From: Rickettsiella endosymbiont of Rhagonycha lignosa
Lineage (GTDB): Bacteria > Pseudomonadota > Gammaproteobacteria > Diplorickettsiales > Diplorickettsiaceae
Reading direction: 5' to 3'
Assembly: GCF_964031165.1 (NCBI RefSeq)
Contig: NZ_OZ035011.1
Location: 1,106,001 to 1,170,000, forward strand
DNA: 64,000 nt
The notes beneath the pieces are model-generated. The model saw only the letters and a program-made list of their open reading frames with translations. It was not told the origin of the DNA and did no database searches. Below, in pieces: positions 52,504-62,093 of this stretch (position 1 is the first letter of the stretch; the number at the start of each line of letters is the position of its first letter). The position numbers and the translations under genes are program-made.

Positions 52504-54459
52504 CTATTTTTTTAGTCGCACTGCCCAATAGAAACTCGCTGCTAAACCCAATAAACTTAAAAAACTAAGCATCGTAGCAAACGCTTGCCAATTCATGGGC
52601 AAAATTGCAAATAAACGAGAATTACCCGTAATTGATAAAGGTATGGCAAGTAACACATCCATCAACGCTGCGCCTGCTACTAAACCACAACTGAGCAAAA
52701 CGGCATCGTGTTGTTGAAAATCTATTTGCGACGCTTTCCCTTTTTTTTGCAAATACAATTTAACGCCATAAGCAAACAAACTTCCGATAAATAAGGGAGT
52801 AGAAGAACTTAAAGGTAAATAAATTCCCATCCCTACACCTAGCAAGGAAATATTAATTTTACCGAGTTTATTTATAGCGATTAATACCAGCATGATAATT
52901 CCACCCACTGCTAAGCTATTCCAAGGCAGATCATGATTAAATACTCCTTGTGTTAATCCTGCCATCATGGCGGCAGGTGGAGCAGATAAAGTTTGCTGTG
53001 GATCCATACCGGTGTGCGGTAATACTGTTGTTAACCCATACACGCTAAAAAGTAATTGCATCACATAAGGAATAACTAAAGCAGCAATGACAACGCCAAG
53101 TATTAGCATAATCTGTTGCTGACTAGGTGTCGCTCCAATTAAATGCCCTACTTTCAAATCTTGAATATTATCATTCGCAATACAGGCGGTACCGGCAACC
53201 ACTGCACCGATAATGATCGTCATAGCCGCAGCATTTAATAATTGTGAACTTAACAATTCATGGCCTTTAAAAAACAACAGGCCGCGTAAAATTAATGCCA
53301 TAAATAATAAACCTGAAATGACTATGGCAGAACCCGGACTCGCTGTTACACCTACTAAACCCGAAAAATAACCACATAGTGCAGCAAACACAAACCCTAT
53401 AAGTAACACATACACTACTGCACCGATTATAAATAATTGTGGAAATGCAAACATTAAGCTATGAATTGGCAATAAATAATCGAATAAAAAATAGATACTC
53501 AGAATAACTATACCTAAACCGGCGATTAAATAATTTAAAGGTATATCTTGCTCGCTGGGTGAAATCTGTTTTAATGGTTGAAACAGACCTTGTAGTGAAA
53601 TACGCAAGCTTAAATAAAAAGGATGTAATAAATTTAATAAAGTCCATAAGCCAGCGGCTAACATTGCACCTAAACCAATATAATGAATGTCGATGGCGTA
53701 AACTGTTAAACTTTTTGCAACAATCAACGTTTTACCTACCGGTGCAAAATAGCTTAATAAAGGTAAACTAATACACCAAGCAATAACTGCCCCTAACAAC
53801 AAACTAAGACCCACATTCCAACCAATTAAATAACCTACACCAATTAATGCCGGTGCAAACCCTAAACCAAAACCGATGATGTTAGATTTCCCGAATACCA
53901 TCCATTTTTCAGTGGATACGGCAATAACTTTTAAACCTGTCTGCGCGAACTCCAAACCTGCACCCAAACCAGTACCCATTAACATTTTATTAATATGAAA
54001 TGTTTGTTTTTGACTTAACTTTAAAACTTCAGATATCGCACGCGCTTCTGGAAAATAGAGTTGCGGCGTGTTGATTAAAATTTTACGGAGTGGAATCGAA
54101 AACAAAATACCTAATAAACCTCCTAATAAAGCAATCGCACAATTTGCAAAATAAGGAAAATAATGCCAATAACCGATGATGACTAAAGCTGGAATAGTAA
54201 ATACAATGCCTCCAGCAACCGCTTCACCGGCAGATGCCGCAGTCTGAATCAGATTCGCTTCAAAAATAGTTCCGTTACGAAATAAACGCAGTATGGCCAT
54301 CGCCAATATAGCAGCAGGTATGGATGCTGAAGGTAAAATTCCAACTTTTAAGGCGAGATAAGTACTCGATGCTGCCAATAATATCGATAAAAAAATTCCT
54401 AAGACAATGACTCTTAAGGTAATACCGGAAGACTGTTTACTATCGTCTTGCATAGACAT
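52504..54459 (-). CDS. OPT-family oligopeptide or metal-chelate transporter
   Basis: A 651-residue protein with about 16 membrane segments, typical of bacterial OPT (oligopeptide transporter) carriers. The N-terminal segment is characteristic (TLRVIVLGIFLSILLAASST, YLALKVGILPSASIPAAILA). ANLIQTAASAGEAVAGG, YFPEARAISEVLK and NDNIQDLKVGHLIGATPSQQQ are further family blocks. Substrates may be short peptides or metal-siderophore complexes; the adjacent Fur-controlled Nramp gene makes metal-related transport attractive but not certain. It starts 5 bp after serS, so it is probably co-transcribed and translationally coupled. Confidence 0.9.
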   Translation of the reverse strand: MSMQDDSKQSSGITLRVIVLGIFLSILLAASSTYLALKVGILPSASIPAAILAMAILRLFRNGTIFEANLIQTAASAGEAVAGGIVFTIPALVIIGYWHYFPYFANCAIALLGGLLGILFSIPLRKILINTPQLYFPEARAISEVLKLSQKQTFHINKMLMGTGLGAGLEFAQTGLKVIAVSTEKWMVFGKSNIIGFGLGFAPALIGVGYLIGWNVGLSLLLGAVIAWCISLPLLSYFAPVGKTLIVAKSLTVYAIDIHYIGLGAMLAAGLWTLLNLLHPFYLSLRISLQGLFQPLKQISPSEQDIPLNYLIAGLGIVILSIYFLFDYLLPIHSLMFAFPQLFIIGAVVYVLLIGFVFAALCGYFSGLVGVTASPGSAIVISGLLFMALILRGLLFFKGHELLSSQLLNAAAMTIIIGAVVAGTACIANDNIQDLKVGHLIGATPSQQQIMLILGVVIAALVIPYVMQLLFSVYGLTTVLPHTGMDPQQTLSAPPAAMMAGLTQGVFNHDLPWNSLAVGGIIMLVLIAINKLGKINISLLGVGMGIYLPLSSSTPLFIGSLFAYGVKLYLQKKGKASQIDFQQHDAVLLSCGLVAGAALMDVLLAIPLSITGNSRLFAILPMNWQAFATMLSFLSLLGLAASFYWAVRLKK

Positions 54460-54464
54460 TCAAT

Positions 54465-55739
54465 TTAAATGAAATCTTCTTGAATATAATTTTTTAATGC
54501 TTCTGGTATGCGTATTTTTCCTTGTTTAGTTTGATAATTTTCCATTAATGCCACTAAGGTCCGTCCCACAGCCAAACCAGAACCATTAATCGTATGTATC
54601 AATTCAATTTTAGCGTTTTCTGGATTACGCCAACGTGCGGCTAAACGACGCGCCTGAAAAGATTCAAAATTACTGCACGACGAAATTTCACGATAAGTAT
54701 TTTGGCTAGGCAACCACACTTCTAAATCGTAGGTTTTTGCTGAACTAAAACCCAAATCACCCGTACACAAAGCAACGACACGGTAAGGTAATTCTAATTT
54801 TTGCAATATAGACTCTGCGTCCTGTGTTAACTCTTCTAAGGCTTGATAGGAATTTTTAGGGTCGACAAAACGGATTAGCTCAACTTTTTCAAATTGATGC
54901 TGACGGATCATACCGCGTGTATCTTTACCATAAGAACCAGCTTCGCTACGAAAACAAGGCGTATAAGCCACATACTTTTTAGGTAAATCCGATGCAGCGT
55001 AAATAGTATCTCGGGCAATATTAGTAACGGACACTTCTGCTGTCGGTATTAAATAAAAACCTTGCTCGCCTTTTAAGCTAAATAAATCTTCTGCAAAACC
55101 AGGTAATTGACCCGTACCCATCAAGCTTTCAGTATTGGCAATATAAGGCACATAAACTTCTTGATAAGCATGTTCTTTAGTATGCACATCTAACATAAAT
55201 TGAATTAGCGCGCGTTGTAATCTTGCCAAACGACCATACAAAACCACAAAACGCGATCCCGCAATTTTTGTTGCACTTGCAAAATCCATTAAGCCATTTG
55301 CTTCGCCTAATGCGACATGATCTTTTACAGCAAAAGCAAAGTTAGGTACTTTTCCCCAATGACGTAATGTCTTATTTTGCGATTCATCTTGTCCTATCGG
55401 AACGCTTGCATGAGGCAAGTTTGGAATAGTCAAATAAATAGCCGACAACTCAGCGAGTATATCTTTGAGTTGACTCTCACAAGTTTCGCGTTGTTTTTTT
55501 AAACCTGCGACTTCTTCTAATAAGCCAGTAATTGAATCCCCTTTTGATTTGGCAAGGCCTACGGCTTTTGCGCTGCGATTACTAGTATTCTGCAAAGTTT
55601 CAGTTTCAGATTGCAGTTCTTTACGTCGGGTTTCTAAACGCGATATTAAGCGGGTATCCAATTGGTAACCACGATTTGCTAATTGCTTGGAGATTTCTTC
55701 AATTTGAATATCGTTACGTAAATACTTGGGATCTAACAT
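54465..55739 (-). CDS. serS: Seryl-tRNA synthetase
   Basis: Class II aminoacyl-tRNA synthetase that charges tRNA-Ser. The 424 residues are of normal length. The N-terminal coiled-coil arm that holds the long variable arm of tRNA-Ser spans about residues 25-105. The catalytic core follows: [12 protein letters not shown], motif 2 ([20 protein letters not shown], then QHQFEKVE), and motif 3 ([20 protein letters not shown]). The gene is divergent from folD, with 48 bp between the two start codons, which must share an intergenic promoter region. Confidence 0.97.
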   Translation of the reverse strand: MLDPKYLRNDIQIEEISKQLANRGYQLDTRLISRLETRRKELQSETETLQNTSNRSAKAVGLAKSKGDSITGLLEEVAGLKKQRETCESQLKDILAELSAIYLTIPNLPHASVPIGQDESQNKTLRHWGKVPNFAFAVKDHVALGEANGLMDFASATKIAGSRFVVLYGRLARLQRALIQFMLDVHTKEHAYQEVYVPYIANTESLMGTGQLPGFAEDLFSLKGEQGFYLIPTAEVSVTNIARDTIYAASDLPKKYVAYTPCFRSEAGSYGKDTRGMIRQHQFEKVELIRFVDPKNSYQALEELTQDAESILQKLELPYRVVALCTGDLGFSSAKTYDLEVWLPSQNTYREISSCSNFESFQARRLAARWRNPENAKIELIHTINGSGLAVGRTLVALMENYQTKQGKIRIPEALKNYIQEDFI

Positions 55740-55787
55740 ATAATGGCCTAGATTGCTCTTTTTTAAAACGGTAAACTACAAGTAATT

Positions 55788-56639
55788 ATGACGGTAAATA
55801 TCATCGATGGCAAAGCGATTGCTCAACAAATACGTTTAGAACTTAAACGTCGACTGGAAGAACGGCGCAAAAAAGACCTAATTACTCCTGGCTTGGCTGT
55901 GATTTTAGTCGGTGAAGATGTCGCTTCGCAAATCTATGTACGTAATAAACGCGATGCTTGTCGAGATGTTGGCATAAACTCCTTTGCCTTTGATTTACCC
56001 AAGTCTATTACTGAGAATAAATTATTCACATTGATTCGAAAATTGAATGTCGACCCCAAGGTACACGGTATATTGATCCAACTACCCCTTCCGCCATCGA
56101 TTAATACTGCACATATTATAGAAAGTATCGATCCAAAAAAAGATGTTGATGGTTTTCATCCCATCAATTTGGGCCTATTAGCTCAAGGTCGGCCTTTTTT
56201 ACGCCCTTGCACACCTTATGGCGTGATGCGTTTATTAGCCTATGAAAAAATTTCTTTAAAGGGATTGAATGCCGTCATTGTTGGAACCTCAAACATCGTT
56301 GGCAAGCCTATGGCTTTAGAACTTTTAAATGCGGGTTGTACCATCACTTTGTGTCATAGTGCCACGCGTGATTTACAACATCACATCCAACAAGCTGATA
56401 TCTTAGTGAGTGCCATAGGTAAAGCTGACGTTATTCAAAGCACTTGGATCAAACCCAATGCAGTAGTGATTGATATCGGCATTACGCGCGCGCCCAGTGG
56501 AAAACTGCACGGTGATATCGAATTTTCCACGGCTAAAGAAATTGCTGCTTATATTACACCCGTTCCCGGCGGCGTCGGTCCCATGACCGTCGCCATGTTA
56601 TTAGAAAATACTTTATTTGCTGCAGAAAATGCTAGCTAA
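55788..56639 (+). CDS. folD: Bifunctional methylenetetrahydrofolate dehydrogenase/cyclohydrolase FolD
   Basis: It interconverts 5,10-methylene-THF, 5,10-methenyl-THF and 10-formyl-THF in the cytosol. The 283 residues and motifs match FolD: VGEDVASQIYVRNKRDACRD (catalytic Lys in the YVxxK block), GILIQLPLPPSI, DPKKDVDGFHPINLG, the dinucleotide site VIVGTSNIVGKPMALELL, and the C-terminal TPVPGGVGPMTVAMLLENT. The ATG at 55788 has only a weak ribosome binding site. The gene supplies one-carbon units to the folate cycle that also feeds MetF and MetE. Confidence 0.97.
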   Translation: MTVNIIDGKAIAQQIRLELKRRLEERRKKDLITPGLAVILVGEDVASQIYVRNKRDACRDVGINSFAFDLPKSITENKLFTLIRKLNVDPKVHGILIQLPLPPSINTAHIIESIDPKKDVDGFHPINLGLLAQGRPFLRPCTPYGVMRLLAYEKISLKGLNAVIVGTSNIVGKPMALELLNAGCTITLCHSATRDLQHHIQQADILVSAIGKADVIQSTWIKPNAVVIDIGITRAPSGKLHGDIEFSTAKEIAAYITPVPGGVGPMTVAMLLENTLFAAENAS

Positions 56640-56698
56640 TTTCTCAAATTGGTTATGGGATAAAGTTTAATCTTCAAATAAGAAACGAGTTTTGATCA

Positions 56699-57793
56699 TT
56701 AAAAAAATTCGGCGGCTCCTTTTTTTAGATATTTTACCGAAGTAAATCCTGCTGCTAACAATATTTTTATCGCTGCCAGACTTCTCTGACCCGAAAGACA
56801 ATATAAAATGATAGTATGACTACGCGTTAATTCATTTAAGCGACGGGGTAATTCTTCTAAGGGTATTAATTGACCACCGATATTTTTTTCCTTATGTTCT
56901 GCTACAGAACGAACATCAACCAAGCAAGTATCATTTTTTTGTAATAAATGAATCAATTCTTGGATAGAGAGGGCATAATTGTTTAATGATAATTTTTCAG
57001 CGCAGACAATTGCAGGAGTCGGCTCATTCACAAACTCGCCATAAACACATAATTGGCAATCAGGATTCTTGCGCAAATGAATCTCTTTAAAGGACATTGC
57101 GAATAGATCGACCCTCAGTAAACGTTTTACTAAGCCAACCCCCCTGTTTACTATCCATTTAATTATTTCTACCGCTTGCAGAATCCCCAGCAAGCCGGGT
57201 AACACACCTATTACTCCATCCGTTGCACAATTACCGTTAGTATCCGAAGGGGCAGATGGAAATAAGCAACGCAAACAAGGATTTTCTTGGTTGGCATGAA
57301 ATACTGAACAATAACCTTGAAATTGTCCTGCACTCGCATACACATAAGGTTTGTTAAACTTAAAACACGTATCATGAATTAAATAACGCGTAGCAAAATT
57401 ATCTGAACCATCAGCAATTATATCGTATTGACTAATGAGCTTATCAGCATTGTCGTGAGTGAGTTTTTCTGTATAGCAATTCACTTCAATACATGGATTA
57501 AGCGCTAAAAGTTGCTCTTTAGCAGAAATTGCTTTTGCTTGACCCAAATCTTGAAAGCGATAAAGTATTTGTCTGTGTAAATTAGTTAAATCCACCCTAT
57601 CATGGTCAGCTATTCCTAGTTGTCCCACACCCGCTGCTGCCAAATAAAGTAGTAACGGTGAGCCCAATCCACCGAGACCTATACATAATACTCGAGCCCC
57701 TTTAAGTTTTTTTTGTCCCTCCAGCCCAATTTCAGGTAATTTAATTTGTTGGGCATAACGCATTATTTCATCTGCTGAAAGAAAAGTAGACAT
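56699..57793 (-). CDS. thiF: ThiF/MoeB-type adenylyltransferase with C-terminal rhodanese domain
   Basis: It activates the ThiS C-terminus by adenylation for sulfur loading in thiazole synthesis. The 364-residue protein has an E1-like domain with the nucleotide motif LCIGLGGLGSPLLLYLAAAG, D-R-V-D-L-T-N-L-H-R-Q and IADGSDNFATRYLI. Two zinc-binding CxxC pairs (CLRC and CQLC) are present. A rhodanese domain occupies about residues 270-364 with its active-site cysteine in YCLSGQRS. The fusion can provide both adenylation and sulfur transfer, and may also serve molybdopterin or other pathways. It is the last gene of the TPP-controlled operon, its start codon abutting the thiDE stop. Confidence 0.9.
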   Translation of the reverse strand: MSTFLSADEIMRYAQQIKLPEIGLEGQKKLKGARVLCIGLGGLGSPLLLYLAAAGVGQLGIADHDRVDLTNLHRQILYRFQDLGQAKAISAKEQLLALNPCIEVNCYTEKLTHDNADKLISQYDIIADGSDNFATRYLIHDTCFKFNKPYVYASAGQFQGYCSVFHANQENPCLRCLFPSAPSDTNGNCATDGVIGVLPGLLGILQAVEIIKWIVNRGVGLVKRLLRVDLFAMSFKEIHLRKNPDCQLCVYGEFVNEPTPAIVCAEKLSLNNYALSIQELIHLLQKNDTCLVDVRSVAEHKEKNIGGQLIPLEELPRRLNELTRSHTIILYCLSGQRSLAAIKILLAAGFTSVKYLKKGAAEFF

Positions 57794-59019
57794 TATCTTG
57801 GTTGGTTTATTTGTCGTAAAAATTCTTCAATTGCCATACTAGGATCACGCGCTTGTGTAATCGCTGAAATAACTGAAATCCCTTCCACTTTGGACTTTAC
57901 AATATCCGGTAAACGTTCAAGATTAATCCCACCAATCGCAACCAATGGATAAGAAAGTGTTCTTCGCCAACATTTTAATTGCTCAATGCCTTGCGGTGAA
58001 AATACCATTTCTTTACTGTTGGTAAAATATATCGGTCCACAAGCAATGTAGGATGGATTATTGGCATGCGCGCGTGCCATTTCATAATAACAATGGGTAC
58101 TCACGCCGAGATATAATCCAGAACGATAAATCGCGTTGATATCCGCGTCATGTAAATCTTCTTGACCCAAATGCACACCTGCTGCCTGCAAACGAATAGC
58201 CAGTTGCCAATAATCATTAACAAATAACCTGGCTTGATATTGCTTTGTGAGAAGTACACTCCGCTTAATTTCTTGTTCTAAAAATAATTCGTTCGCTTCT
58301 TTAATACGTAATTGAATACATTTTACACCTTGCCTTAATAATCTTTCTACCCAGTGACTGCTATCAACAATAGGATATAAACCTGTGATACACGGCTTAA
58401 AAATAGGGGGTAATTTCAATAAAGGTTTTGCACAAACAAAAGGAAGATCGATTTGTTCTTCTGGCCATCCATTATGAAAAAACTTTAGCGTTTGATTTTC
58501 TGTATAAGCATTACGTAATCCACGTTGTACATACATTTTTGCAATAACCATCGCATCCTTCAGCGAGTAGTTACGCACTAAACAGGAGGCAATAGCCGTA
58601 GCAAAAATAACTTTGGTCACAATAGTTTGTTTTGGTAATCGTGGCGTAGCCATCCAAAACGATTCTTCTTGATTACTCCAATAATCTTGAGAAAAGAAAT
58701 CTTTTTTTAATTGACTTGCTTTGATTAATACACTTTTAGCGCCCCACTGTAACAAGCGCTGCCCAGCTTGTTGTATGTCTTGATAAGTATTCAGCGTTAC
58801 ATCTAATATTTTCTCCACTTCCAGCAAATTACAGATAAGGAGATCGCTAAAGGGAAGTAACTTTATAAAATCTGCGCGGTTAGATTCAGTGTATTTTGTT
58901 ATTGTCTCGATTATCGTTGCGGATTGAACATTAAAATTTTTCAGTGTTTCTAAATCAATGCTTGCGCTGTTCCCTTCCGGGTCTGAATAATCAATGATTA
59001 ATAGCTTTGCTGATTTCAT
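57793..59019 (-). CDS. thiE: ThiD-like/ThiE fusion: thiamine-phosphate synthase with degenerate kinase domain
   Basis: The C-terminal half (about 210-405) is a complete ThiE, which joins HMP-PP and thiazole phosphate to thiamine phosphate. It has IQLRIKEA, LFVNDYWQLAIRLQAAGVHL, GQEDL, GVSTHCYYEMARA, ACGPIYFTNSKE and VAIGGI. The N-terminal half (about 1-195) aligns with ThiD (HMP-P kinase) but is shortened. SDPEGNSASIDLETLKNF stands where SDPSGGAGIQAD is usual, and VTKVIFATAIAS stands where the GTGC-type anion hole and catalytic Cys should be. The kinase half is therefore probably inactive. It overlaps thiG by 4 bp and is immediately followed by thiF. Confidence 0.88.
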   Translation of the reverse strand: MKSAKLLIIDYSDPEGNSASIDLETLKNFNVQSATIIETITKYTESNRADFIKLLPFSDLLICNLLEVEKILDVTLNTYQDIQQAGQRLLQWGAKSVLIKASQLKKDFFSQDYWSNQEESFWMATPRLPKQTIVTKVIFATAIASCLVRNYSLKDAMVIAKMYVQRGLRNAYTENQTLKFFHNGWPEEQIDLPFVCAKPLLKLPPIFKPCITGLYPIVDSSHWVERLLRQGVKCIQLRIKEANELFLEQEIKRSVLLTKQYQARLFVNDYWQLAIRLQAAGVHLGQEDLHDADINAIYRSGLYLGVSTHCYYEMARAHANNPSYIACGPIYFTNSKEMVFSPQGIEQLKCWRRTLSYPLVAIGGINLERLPDIVKSKVEGISVISAITQARDPSMAIEEFLRQINQPR

Positions 59020-59804
59020 ACTTTATTTTCTTGCTGCCAAAATGGTGTATCAATTAATGACGTACTGGGATGAGCAACATTTCTTTCTGGCATTATTCCT
59101 GCCCTATACGCCTCATGCCCCGCTATAATGGCATGACGAAATGCTTGCGCCATAGCATTAGGCTGCTGTGCAAGCGCAACTGCGGTATTGAGTAACACGC
59201 CATCAAACCCTAATTCCATTACTTTCACTGCATCAGAAGGTTTTCCAATACCTGCATCAACAATCAATGTAGTATTTGGTAATCGGCAACGTAATGTTTC
59301 TAAGCCATAGGGATTTAACACGCCTCTGCCGGATCCAATCGGCGCCGCCCAAGGCATTAAAATTTTACATCCCACATCGACAAGTTTTTGACAGATCACT
59401 AAATCATCGGTGCAATAAGGAAAAACTTCAAAACCTTGTTCAATTAAAATTTTTGCCGCTTTAATTGATTCGATGGGATCCGCTTGTAAATTATATTCAT
59501 CGCCGATAACTTCTAATTTTATCCAGGAAGTATTAAATAATTCTCGACTTATCTCAGCCGTTTTAATGGCCATATTAGCGTTTCTACATCCTGCGGTATT
59601 CGGTAAAAGAAAACAATTTAGTTTTTTTATAGCTTGCCAAAAATCTTCTCCACCCAAGTTACATGCTGTTTGACGTTGAATAGATAAGGTAATGATCTGT
59701 GCGCCCGAAGTCTGAATTGCCGCTGTCATCATCGCCAATGAAGGATAGTGTGCAGTACCTAATAGTAATCTACTTTCTAGAATTTTTCCCGCTAGATTCC
59801 ACAT
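59016..59804 (-). CDS. thiG: Thiazole synthase ThiG
   Basis: It condenses deoxyxylulose phosphate, dehydroglycine and ThiS thiocarboxylate into thiazole phosphate. ATG 59804 (MWNLAGKILESRLLLGTAHY) is chosen because AAGGAGG lies 5 nt upstream; the frame is open further upstream but without support. The 262 residues carry the ThiG blocks WIKLEVIGDEYNLQAD (imine-forming Lys), VFPYCTDDLVICQKL, MPWAAPIGSGRG and IVDAGIGKPSDAVKVMELGF. Its ribosome binding site overlaps the thiS stop codon, so synthesis of the two partners is coupled. Confidence 0.95.
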   Translation of the reverse strand: MWNLAGKILESRLLLGTAHYPSLAMMTAAIQTSGAQIITLSIQRQTACNLGGEDFWQAIKKLNCFLLPNTAGCRNANMAIKTAEISRELFNTSWIKLEVIGDEYNLQADPIESIKAAKILIEQGFEVFPYCTDDLVICQKLVDVGCKILMPWAAPIGSGRGVLNPYGLETLRCRLPNTTLIVDAGIGKPSDAVKVMELGFDGVLLNTAVALAQQPNAMAQAFRHAIIAGHEAYRAGIMPERNVAHPSTSLIDTPFWQQENKV

Positions 59805-59806
59805 AC

Positions 59807-60010
59807 TTATCCTCCTTGCATAGGTATCAAAACATCCACACAATCATTGGCTTTTAAGAAAGTAGTGTTAAAATCCCTACGTGCCACTAAGGTATTATTG
59901 ACGGTCACAGCCACATAATCTTTAAGTTGCTCATTATGCATTAAAAAATCATACAAACTTGATTCAGTTTCAATACTAAGGCTTTTGTTATTAAGAAAAA
60001 CATTTATCAT
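59807..60010 (-). CDS. thiS: Sulfur carrier protein ThiS
   Basis: A 67-residue ubiquitin-like protein (MINVFLNNKSLSIETESSL) ending in the required Gly-Gly (LIPMQGG), whose C-terminus is adenylated by ThiF and converted to a thiocarboxylate. It overlaps the 3' end of thiO by 20 bp and ends 2 bp before the thiG start. The length and the NGE-type beta-grasp pattern are normal. Confidence 0.95.
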   Translation of the reverse strand: MINVFLNNKSLSIETESSLYDFLMHNEQLKDYVAVTVNNTLVARRDFNTTFLKANDCVDVLIPMQGG

Positions 60011-61082
60011 AAGTTTTCCAAAGTTCTGGATATTGAAGATCCTGTTGATTTATTCCACACAAAATTTCTTCCACTAATGCGGGTGCGATTAAATAACCAT
60101 GACGATATAGTCCATTCACGGCTATTAACCCTTCTTCGTGATTTATGCAAGGTAAATGCGATGCTAAAGTCGGTCGACAATGCGTTCTCGTTTCAATAAT
60201 TCGTGCTTCAGCAAAACCAGGATGTAAATAATAAGCCGCTGTCATTAATTCCAAACTCGTACGAACTGAGATGGGACTATAATCTTCAGCTTCAATTTCG
60301 CTAGCTCCGATAATATAAATATTTCTGGGCCTTGGAATAATATATAAACTATAACGCGGATGTAAAAAACGAATCGGACGCTGTAATTGCACATTAGGTG
60401 CATATAAGTGGATTAATTCGCCTCGCACCGCACGTAAATCGTTAAAAATTGTGCGCGCACCCATCCCTCGACAATCGAAAACATAATCAAATTCATAGGT
60501 TTTTTTCTGAGTAATTATTCTTCTAGATACCAATGATGTAAGGTGTGTGTTGCAACGAAATGAAATACCTTGCGCCTGCAAATATTTTTTTAGACTATGC
60601 ATAACAGACTGACAATCTATTTGTGCTTCATCAGGAAAATAATAGGCTGTTTCAAACTTATCGAGTTCAGGTTCAAGTTGCATCAAGCTTTCTTTGGATA
60701 AATGCTGAAAATAATCCTTTGCTGGCAATTTACTACTGATCCGCCGAGAAAAATGCTGCCATTCTGCTTTATCATGAGGATGATGAACCGCAATACAGCC
60801 AGCTTGCTGAAAATAAATAGGTTCTGCTAATTGTTTGAGAATAGTAGTCCAATAGGATGTAAGCGATTCTTGACCTAAGCGAGAAATCACCGGATCGGCT
60901 TTATCACATTCAGAAAATGGCGTTAATAAACCCGCCGCAGTAGAACTACAATTATTATCTCCTTGTTGTTCATCAAATAAGCTGACTTGCCAGCCGACAT
61001 TATGTAAGGCTAGTGCTAGCAACCGACCCATGATGCCCATTCCTACAATGCCCGCTTGCATCATCATTCGCTGGCCAAACAA
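59991..61082 (-). CDS. thiO: Glycine oxidase ThiO
   Basis: FAD-dependent amine oxidase that converts glycine to dehydroglycine for ThiG. Residues 10-25 contain the dinucleotide-binding motif AGIVGMGIMGRLLALAL, and an acidic residue ends the second strand (VSLFDEQQG). The C-terminal region has the DAO-family block THCRPTLASHLPCINHEEGL, then VNGLYRHGYLIAPALVEEIL. The 363 residues are normal. The start is uncertain among nearby ATG codons (61082, 61067, 61064 and 61061). It overlaps the THI5-like gene by 19 bp and thiS by 20 bp. Use of ThiO in place of ThiH makes the thiazole branch oxygen-dependent. Confidence 0.93.
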   Translation of the reverse strand: MFGQRMMMQAGIVGMGIMGRLLALALHNVGWQVSLFDEQQGDNNCSSTAAGLLTPFSECDKADPVISRLGQESLTSYWTTILKQLAEPIYFQQAGCIAVHHPHDKAEWQHFSRRISSKLPAKDYFQHLSKESLMQLEPELDKFETAYYFPDEAQIDCQSVMHSLKKYLQAQGISFRCNTHLTSLVSRRIITQKKTYEFDYVFDCRGMGARTIFNDLRAVRGELIHLYAPNVQLQRPIRFLHPRYSLYIIPRPRNIYIIGASEIEAEDYSPISVRTSLELMTAAYYLHPGFAEARIIETRTHCRPTLASHLPCINHEEGLIAVNGLYRHGYLIAPALVEEILCGINQQDLQYPELWKTYDKCFS

Positions 61083-62017
61083 TCCGCAACGGCCGGTATT
61101 TCCGAGTAGGGAACTTTAGGTAAAAATTGATTGGTATAACAGTCCGTGATTGCAAAATGTTTATCGACAATATTTAAATGTTTAGTATAACGGCCAACTT
61201 TATCCCAATCTCGTTCAACGTTGAATAAATTACGCGAAAAAAACGGTAAGCTATGCATAAAAATCTTGTGATAAAGCGGCGTACGTAATTGTGGTTTTGC
61301 TTGACATAAACATTCATAGGCTTCTTCAGGTTGTTCGGTAGTTAATGTCGCGCCACGTTGCGTTGCTTTAAGAAAAGATTGAACTAATTCAGTTTTTTGT
61401 AAGGTTTGCTCCGGAACAATGAATTGTACCGAACAAAAACAGCAACAACCTAAACCAGCAAGTTGATCGATACGCAAAAACACGGTTTCACCGCGTAGAT
61501 GTTCTAATTCGATTTTTTGGAAATTAACGAAACCAATACCAGCATCAATAATGTTACGACAGATCGCATCAGTGACATTCATTCCTATGCGAACGGTTTC
61601 ATAGCTATTTGGATCAATACCCGCAAGTCCTGCTAGATTATCAATAATCTTCTTACCAAACTCGCCGATATAACCTACGCGTTTGCTAACGATGTCATGA
61701 AATTGCCGAATTCCACTTGATTTTAAGGCAATTAAGCCAGTGGGAGGCTCATCGAGTAGCGTACCAATCGAGGTGACTGGGTAACCTTTCGCTCTAGCGG
61801 CGACAGTATGGATCATCGCTTTTACACCAAAATCAACGCTACCCAAACCGACTAATTCGGTTACATCACTGGGATCGTTGGGTTCGAGTATTGCTAATTT
61901 AATATCTTCTTGTGCATAAAACCCTAATTGCTGCGCGACAATAATCGGCGCATGGTAAGGATTGGTATACCAGTTGAGTAACAAGCTGACGCGAGATTTT
62001 AATACTGACATTGCCAT
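61064..62017 (-). CDS. THI5-type HMP-P synthase (NMT1/THI5 family)
   Basis: The fold is that of NMT1/THI5 periplasmic-binding-like proteins, and automatic annotation would call it an ABC transporter binding protein. Three features argue for the pyrimidine synthase instead. First, no signal peptide precedes the SLLLNWYTNPYHAPI start. Second, the THI5 active-site spacing K-A-M-I-H is present (Lys66 and His70), matching yeast Lys62/His66, where Lys binds PLP and His donates the ring atoms. Third, the diagnostic CCCFC stretch lies at 191-195. Such enzymes make HMP-P from PLP and their own histidine in one turnover; a Legionella homologue is known. It heads the thi operon behind a TPP riboswitch, with GAGAGG before ATG 62017 (or ATG 62011). 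Confidence 0.9.
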   Translation of the reverse strand: MAMSVLKSRVSLLLNWYTNPYHAPIIVAQQLGFYAQEDIKLAILEPNDPSDVTELVGLGSVDFGVKAMIHTVAARAKGYPVTSIGTLLDEPPTGLIALKSSGIRQFHDIVSKRVGYIGEFGKKIIDNLAGLAGIDPNSYETVRIGMNVTDAICRNIIDAGIGFVNFQKIELEHLRGETVFLRIDQLAGLGCCCFCSVQFIVPEQTLQKTELVQSFLKATQRGATLTTEQPEEAYECLCQAKPQLRTPLYHKIFMHSLPFFSRNLFNVERDWDKVGRYTKHLNIVDKHFAITDCYTNQFLPKVPYSEIPAVADCLASE

Positions 62018-62053
62018 AACCTCTCTTAATAAATAAAAATGGAGATGGCAAAG

Positions 62054-62082
62054 AAAAACATCCCACCTAGAAATAGGGGATG
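62054..62082 (-). terminator. Intrinsic terminator after the TPP riboswitch
   Basis: On the minus strand CATCCC (62082-62077) pairs with GGGATG (62064-62059), followed by TTTTT. It lies 12 nt after the aptamer and 37 bp before the first thi gene, the expected place for riboswitch-controlled attenuation. Confidence 0.75.
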
Positions 62083-62093
62083 AATTTTTTGAA

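Noticed and set aside
61064-62017. Reading the first thi-operon gene as an ABC transporter substrate-binding protein (ThiY)
   Set aside because: There is no signal peptide or lipobox, no permease or ATPase gene nearby, and the THI5 Lys/His and CCCFC motifs are present.
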